Source: CAZJYI01 sp964550025
GTDB taxonomy: Bacteria > Verrucomicrobiota > Kiritimatiellia > UBA8416 > CAYOBW01
Reading direction: 5' to 3'
Assembly (NCBI GenBank): GCA_964550025.1
Contig: CAZJYI010000190.1
Location: forward strand, 1-19,488
Length of the DNA: 19,488 nt
Both the position numbers and the translations under genes were made by a program. The notes below the pieces were generated by a model. It saw only the letters and a program-made list of their open reading frames with translations, did no database searches and had not been told where the DNA came from. How positions within the stretch are numbered: the first letter of the stretch is position 1; the number at the start of each line of letters is the position of its first letter. Shown piece after piece: positions 17,112 to 19,488 of the stretch.

Positions 17112-17316
17112 CGAACGACGACATCCAACGGCTATGCGCTACGTGCTACTCTCGTTGATGCAGAGCGCGGGANNNNNNNNNNNNNNNNNNNNNNNNNNNN
17201 NNNNNNNNNNNNNNNNNNNNNNNNNNNNNNNNNNNNNNNNNNNNNNNNNNNNNNNNNNNNNNNNNNNNNNNNCCGCCCGTCACACAACTACCGAGGATCG
17301 CTACGGAGGATGAACG
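17112..17316. other. Spacer between protease copy 2 and TIR gene, half unsequenced
   Basis: Of 205 nt, 100 are N (17173-17272). I see no gene, terminator or promoter in the visible 105 nt, only the TIR gene's ribosome binding site GGAGG at 17305-17309. The gap could hide more than 100 nt, possibly including a lipoprotein-like continuation or an island boundary. Confidence 0.85.
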
Positions 17317-19401
17317 ATGAGCTACCACCCCCCCCTTCATGTCAACATCCTGTTTCATCCGGAATCGGAACGGGCTGCCGCCCTGGCCGAGAGCCTGTTG
17401 CCGTCGCTGGTCGCCGCGCCGGCCACACACGCGATGCGCGTGCCGACCTTCCTAACGCCGGATCGAGGTGACGGTCTGCCGCCGCCACTGGACGGCGTTG
17501 ACGGTCTCGACCTGTCCGCTGCCGCACGAAACCTGGTCGTCATCCTGGTGGACGCCCGCATGGTGCGCCGCAACGGCAGCGAGTGGGGCGTGTTTCTAGA
17601 AGAGATGATCTCCCGGCACCGCGGTCCGTCTTGCCGCGTACTCCCCGTCGCCCTCGACCACCGTGCCTTCGAGCTACACCAAGAGATTGGGGAAAGGCTC
17701 TTCCTGCTGCTATCCGAAGCGTCGGTCGACGAACTGCGCACAAGACTGCTGTTTCACATGGCCGTTCACATGATCGGTCTCCTGCGTAATCTCCCGGCCC
17801 CGGACGTACCACCCCGTGAAGTCGAGGCACCCGTCACGGTCTTCGCCAGTCACGCCAAACGAGACCTGGATACCACGCACCGGGATGACCCCGTTCGATA
17901 CATGCAAGACAGCCTGCGTGAACTGCCCGTGCGGGAGTGGTTTGACGCGAGAGAGATCCGGCCCGGCGACCGGTTCGAAGAGCGGATTCGTTCCGCCATC
18001 CGCAAGTGCGACATCTTCGCGCTGTTCCTGACCGATGCATGGGCATGCTCGCAATGGTGCCGATGGGAAGCCGTTATCGCGAAGGAAGAGGGCAAGCCCA
18101 TTCTCGCGATCGATGCCTTGGAGGAAGGAGAGCCGCGGAGCTTTCCTTACGGTGGGAACGTGCGCACACTGAGATGGCGAGTGGGTCTGGGGCAGCCGCC
18201 CGATCCCGAGCGCATCGCGACCTGCGAAGCGGAAGCCAAGCGGGTCCTGGCCGCGGCCGTGCACGAGACCGCGAGGCGACAACATACCCTCCGCCTCATG
18301 GAGACCAGGGCGTGCGGCGATGAAACGGCACTCGACAGCCCACCGGAAGCCGTGCATCTCGCCTTCCACCCGTCAGCGACGACCTTTCTGCATCCGGACC
18401 CCCCGCTGACACGCGAAGAGCAGGACGTGCTGGACAGGCTTCGTCCCGGCGTGCGCATCGAGACACCATTGAGCCGTGCGGCGACGCGCCTGTGCCGGGA
18501 ACCACCCCTTGCCATCGCGGTCTCCGTGTCCGACAGCGAAATGCTGCACCGGTACGGACTACGCCCCCACCACCTCCGCATGGTAACCGACGAGATCCAT
18601 CTGTACCTCCTGGTTGCGGGTCTGCGCATCGTGTACGGCGGGAAACTGGATCCGGACAAGTTGGATGATCCCGACAACTTCACGTGCCGGCTCTTCAACC
18701 TGGCCGAGGGATACAGTCCGCTCGCCAAAGACATTGGGGCGGCTTTCCAGCCCATTCTCAACGCGGCCCCATGGCCGCTGTGGGCCTTGTACAGCGAGGA
18801 GGTACTCGACCACTTCGGACGTCTGTTGGAAGTCGACAAAGTCCCATGTCCTGATCTCGGGTTCCCCCTGACGGACCTGGGGCTGCAACCCAGCGATTTC
18901 ACGCCGCCCGACACCCCCTTGCGGCGGTACGCGTGGGCCCGGGCGTTGACCGAAATGCGGACGCAGGTAACCCAATCGACGGTCGCGCGACTATGCATCG
19001 GCGGCAAGATCGAGGGCTACAAGGGCCGCTATCCGGGCCTCCTGGAAGAGCCGCTGCTCTCCCTGCGTTCGGGCCATCCCCTGTTCCTCGTCGGTGCCAT
19101 GGGTGGCTGTACACGCCTCGTGATCGACCTCCTGGAGGGGCGCGACCGTGAAGAGATGAGCGCGACAAGCGAAGCGGCCGTCGCCGGGCAAACGGAGCTC
19201 AAGGCCGCATACGCGGAACACGGCGGCGACCTGCACTCGCGCGAAGAGCTCGCCGCCGAACTAACGCGTCTCGGAAAAGACGGCCCGGCAGCAGCCCTCA
19301 ACAACGGTCTCACCGACGAAGAGAACCGCGAACTGTTCCACTGCACCGAAGCCGCCCGCATCGCCGAACTGGTTCTCACCGGACTGGACAAACTGGCATA
19401 G
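17317..19401 (+). CDS. TIR-TIR-SLOG protein, probable NAD-based antiviral effector
   Basis: 694 residues; ATG 17317 follows GGAGG by seven bases. Residues about 7-118 are a degenerate TIR-like domain (NILFHPES, LVVILVDARMV, SEWGVFLEE, VLPVALD). Residues about 173-287 are a clearer TIR domain: VFASHAKRD, WFDAREIRPGD, and SQWCRWE with Glu251 at the position of the NADase catalytic glutamate. Residues about 398-605 look like a SLOG Rossmann domain: AIAVSVSDSE, VYGGK, CIGGKIEGYKGRYPG followed by EE, then LVGAMGG. No signal peptide is present, so it acts in the cytoplasm. In known systems TIR domains degrade NAD+ or make cyclic ADP-ribose variants, and SLOG domains bind such molecules (for example ThsA of Thoeris). 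I infer that this chain joins enzyme and sensor. A C8 run (17328-17335) covers codons 4-7. The SLOG subfamily is not certain. Confidence 0.8.
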   Translation: MSYHPPLHVNILFHPESERAAALAESLLPSLVAAPATHAMRVPTFLTPDRGDGLPPPLDGVDGLDLSAAARNLVVILVDARMVRRNGSEWGVFLEEMISRHRGPSCRVLPVALDHRAFELHQEIGERLFLLLSEASVDELRTRLLFHMAVHMIGLLRNLPAPDVPPREVEAPVTVFASHAKRDLDTTHRDDPVRYMQDSLRELPVREWFDAREIRPGDRFEERIRSAIRKCDIFALFLTDAWACSQWCRWEAVIAKEEGKPILAIDALEEGEPRSFPYGGNVRTLRWRVGLGQPPDPERIATCEAEAKRVLAAAVHETARRQHTLRLMETRACGDETALDSPPEAVHLAFHPSATTFLHPDPPLTREEQDVLDRLRPGVRIETPLSRAATRLCREPPLAIAVSVSDSEMLHRYGLRPHHLRMVTDEIHLYLLVAGLRIVYGGKLDPDKLDDPDNFTCRLFNLAEGYSPLAKDIGAAFQPILNAAPWPLWALYSEEVLDHFGRLLEVDKVPCPDLGFPLTDLGLQPSDFTPPDTPLRRYAWARALTEMRTQVTQSTVARLCIGGKIEGYKGRYPGLLEEPLLSLRSGHPLFLVGAMGGCTRLVIDLLEGRDREEMSATSEAAVAGQTELKAAYAEHGGDLHSREELAAELTRLGKDGPAAALNNGLTDEENRELFHCTEAARIAELVLTGLDKLA
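17328..17335 (+). repeat. C8 homopolymer at the start of the TIR gene
   Basis: Eight C span the end of codon 4 (CAC) to the first base of codon 7 (CTT). A slip of one base would frameshift the protein almost at its start. Confidence 0.7.
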
Positions 19402-19405
19402 TAGC

Positions 19406-19481
<76 letters not shown>

Positions 19482-19488
19482 ACGTGGA

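Noticed and set aside
17273..17285. 13-nt match to the conserved 16S rRNA region near its 3' end (CCGCCCGTCACAC) at a gap edge
   Set aside because: The following bases do not continue as 16S rRNA and a ribosome binding site and gene start follow within 40 nt; probably chance.

Overview
The window looks like high-GC bacterial DNA from a draft or metagenome assembly: three runs of exactly 100 N interrupt it. The secreted multidomain proteins, with lone Asp-rich calcium-binding segments followed by an 'EYxxGTDPxD'-type signature, are of a style common in the PVC superphylum (Kiritimatiellota, Verrucomicrobiota, Planctomycetota). This assignment is an inference and is weak.

Layout, all protein genes on the + strand. 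(1) 1-1344: 3' part of a secreted protein with PPC, Ig-like and PPC domains and a papain/C39-like cysteine peptidase domain; its C-terminus seems cut short just before a C13/G12 tract. (2) 1453-2580: a membrane-anchored HEAT-repeat protein. (3) 2815-9508 and 9694-17111: two tandem copies of a two-gene cassette. Each copy has a 421-residue lipoprotein (LamG-like region, calcium-binding Asp repeats), a short intercistronic hairpin, and a very large secreted gingipain-like protease. The protease has a signal peptide, a lone PD40-like blade, a Pro/Ala/Glu-rich linker, 5 or 7 CARDB modules, a C25 propeptide, a C25 catalytic domain, an ASH-like domain, a PKD-like domain, and then only the first part of a LamG domain. 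(4) 17317-19401: a TIR-TIR-SLOG protein, probably an NAD-based antiviral effector. (5) 19406-19481, minus strand: tRNA-Phe(GAA) with encoded CCA, four bases from the TIR gene's stop.

The two apparent frame breaks in the protease genes are artefacts of the 100-N placeholders. Replacing the first gap by 96 nt and the second by 15 nt restores frame and makes each interrupted CARDB module exactly 333 nt, the size of its neighbours.

The most striking signal is a LamG domain that appears to be divided between two proteins. Each protease ends with the N-terminal LamG strands and stops at the same point (GKALKLS). Each lipoprotein begins its folded part with the strands that should come next. Between copies, the 46-codon protease tail has 13 synonymous but only 2 amino-acid differences, so it is under selection. 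The inferred model is that the membrane-anchored lipoprotein completes the domain and so docks the protease on the cell surface. Other items of note are a 228-nt gene-conversion tract in the lipoproteins, a hairpin with one compensatory base-pair change, long C tracts at positions where slippage would switch genes off, and a TIR-SLOG gene against a tRNA in an island-like position.
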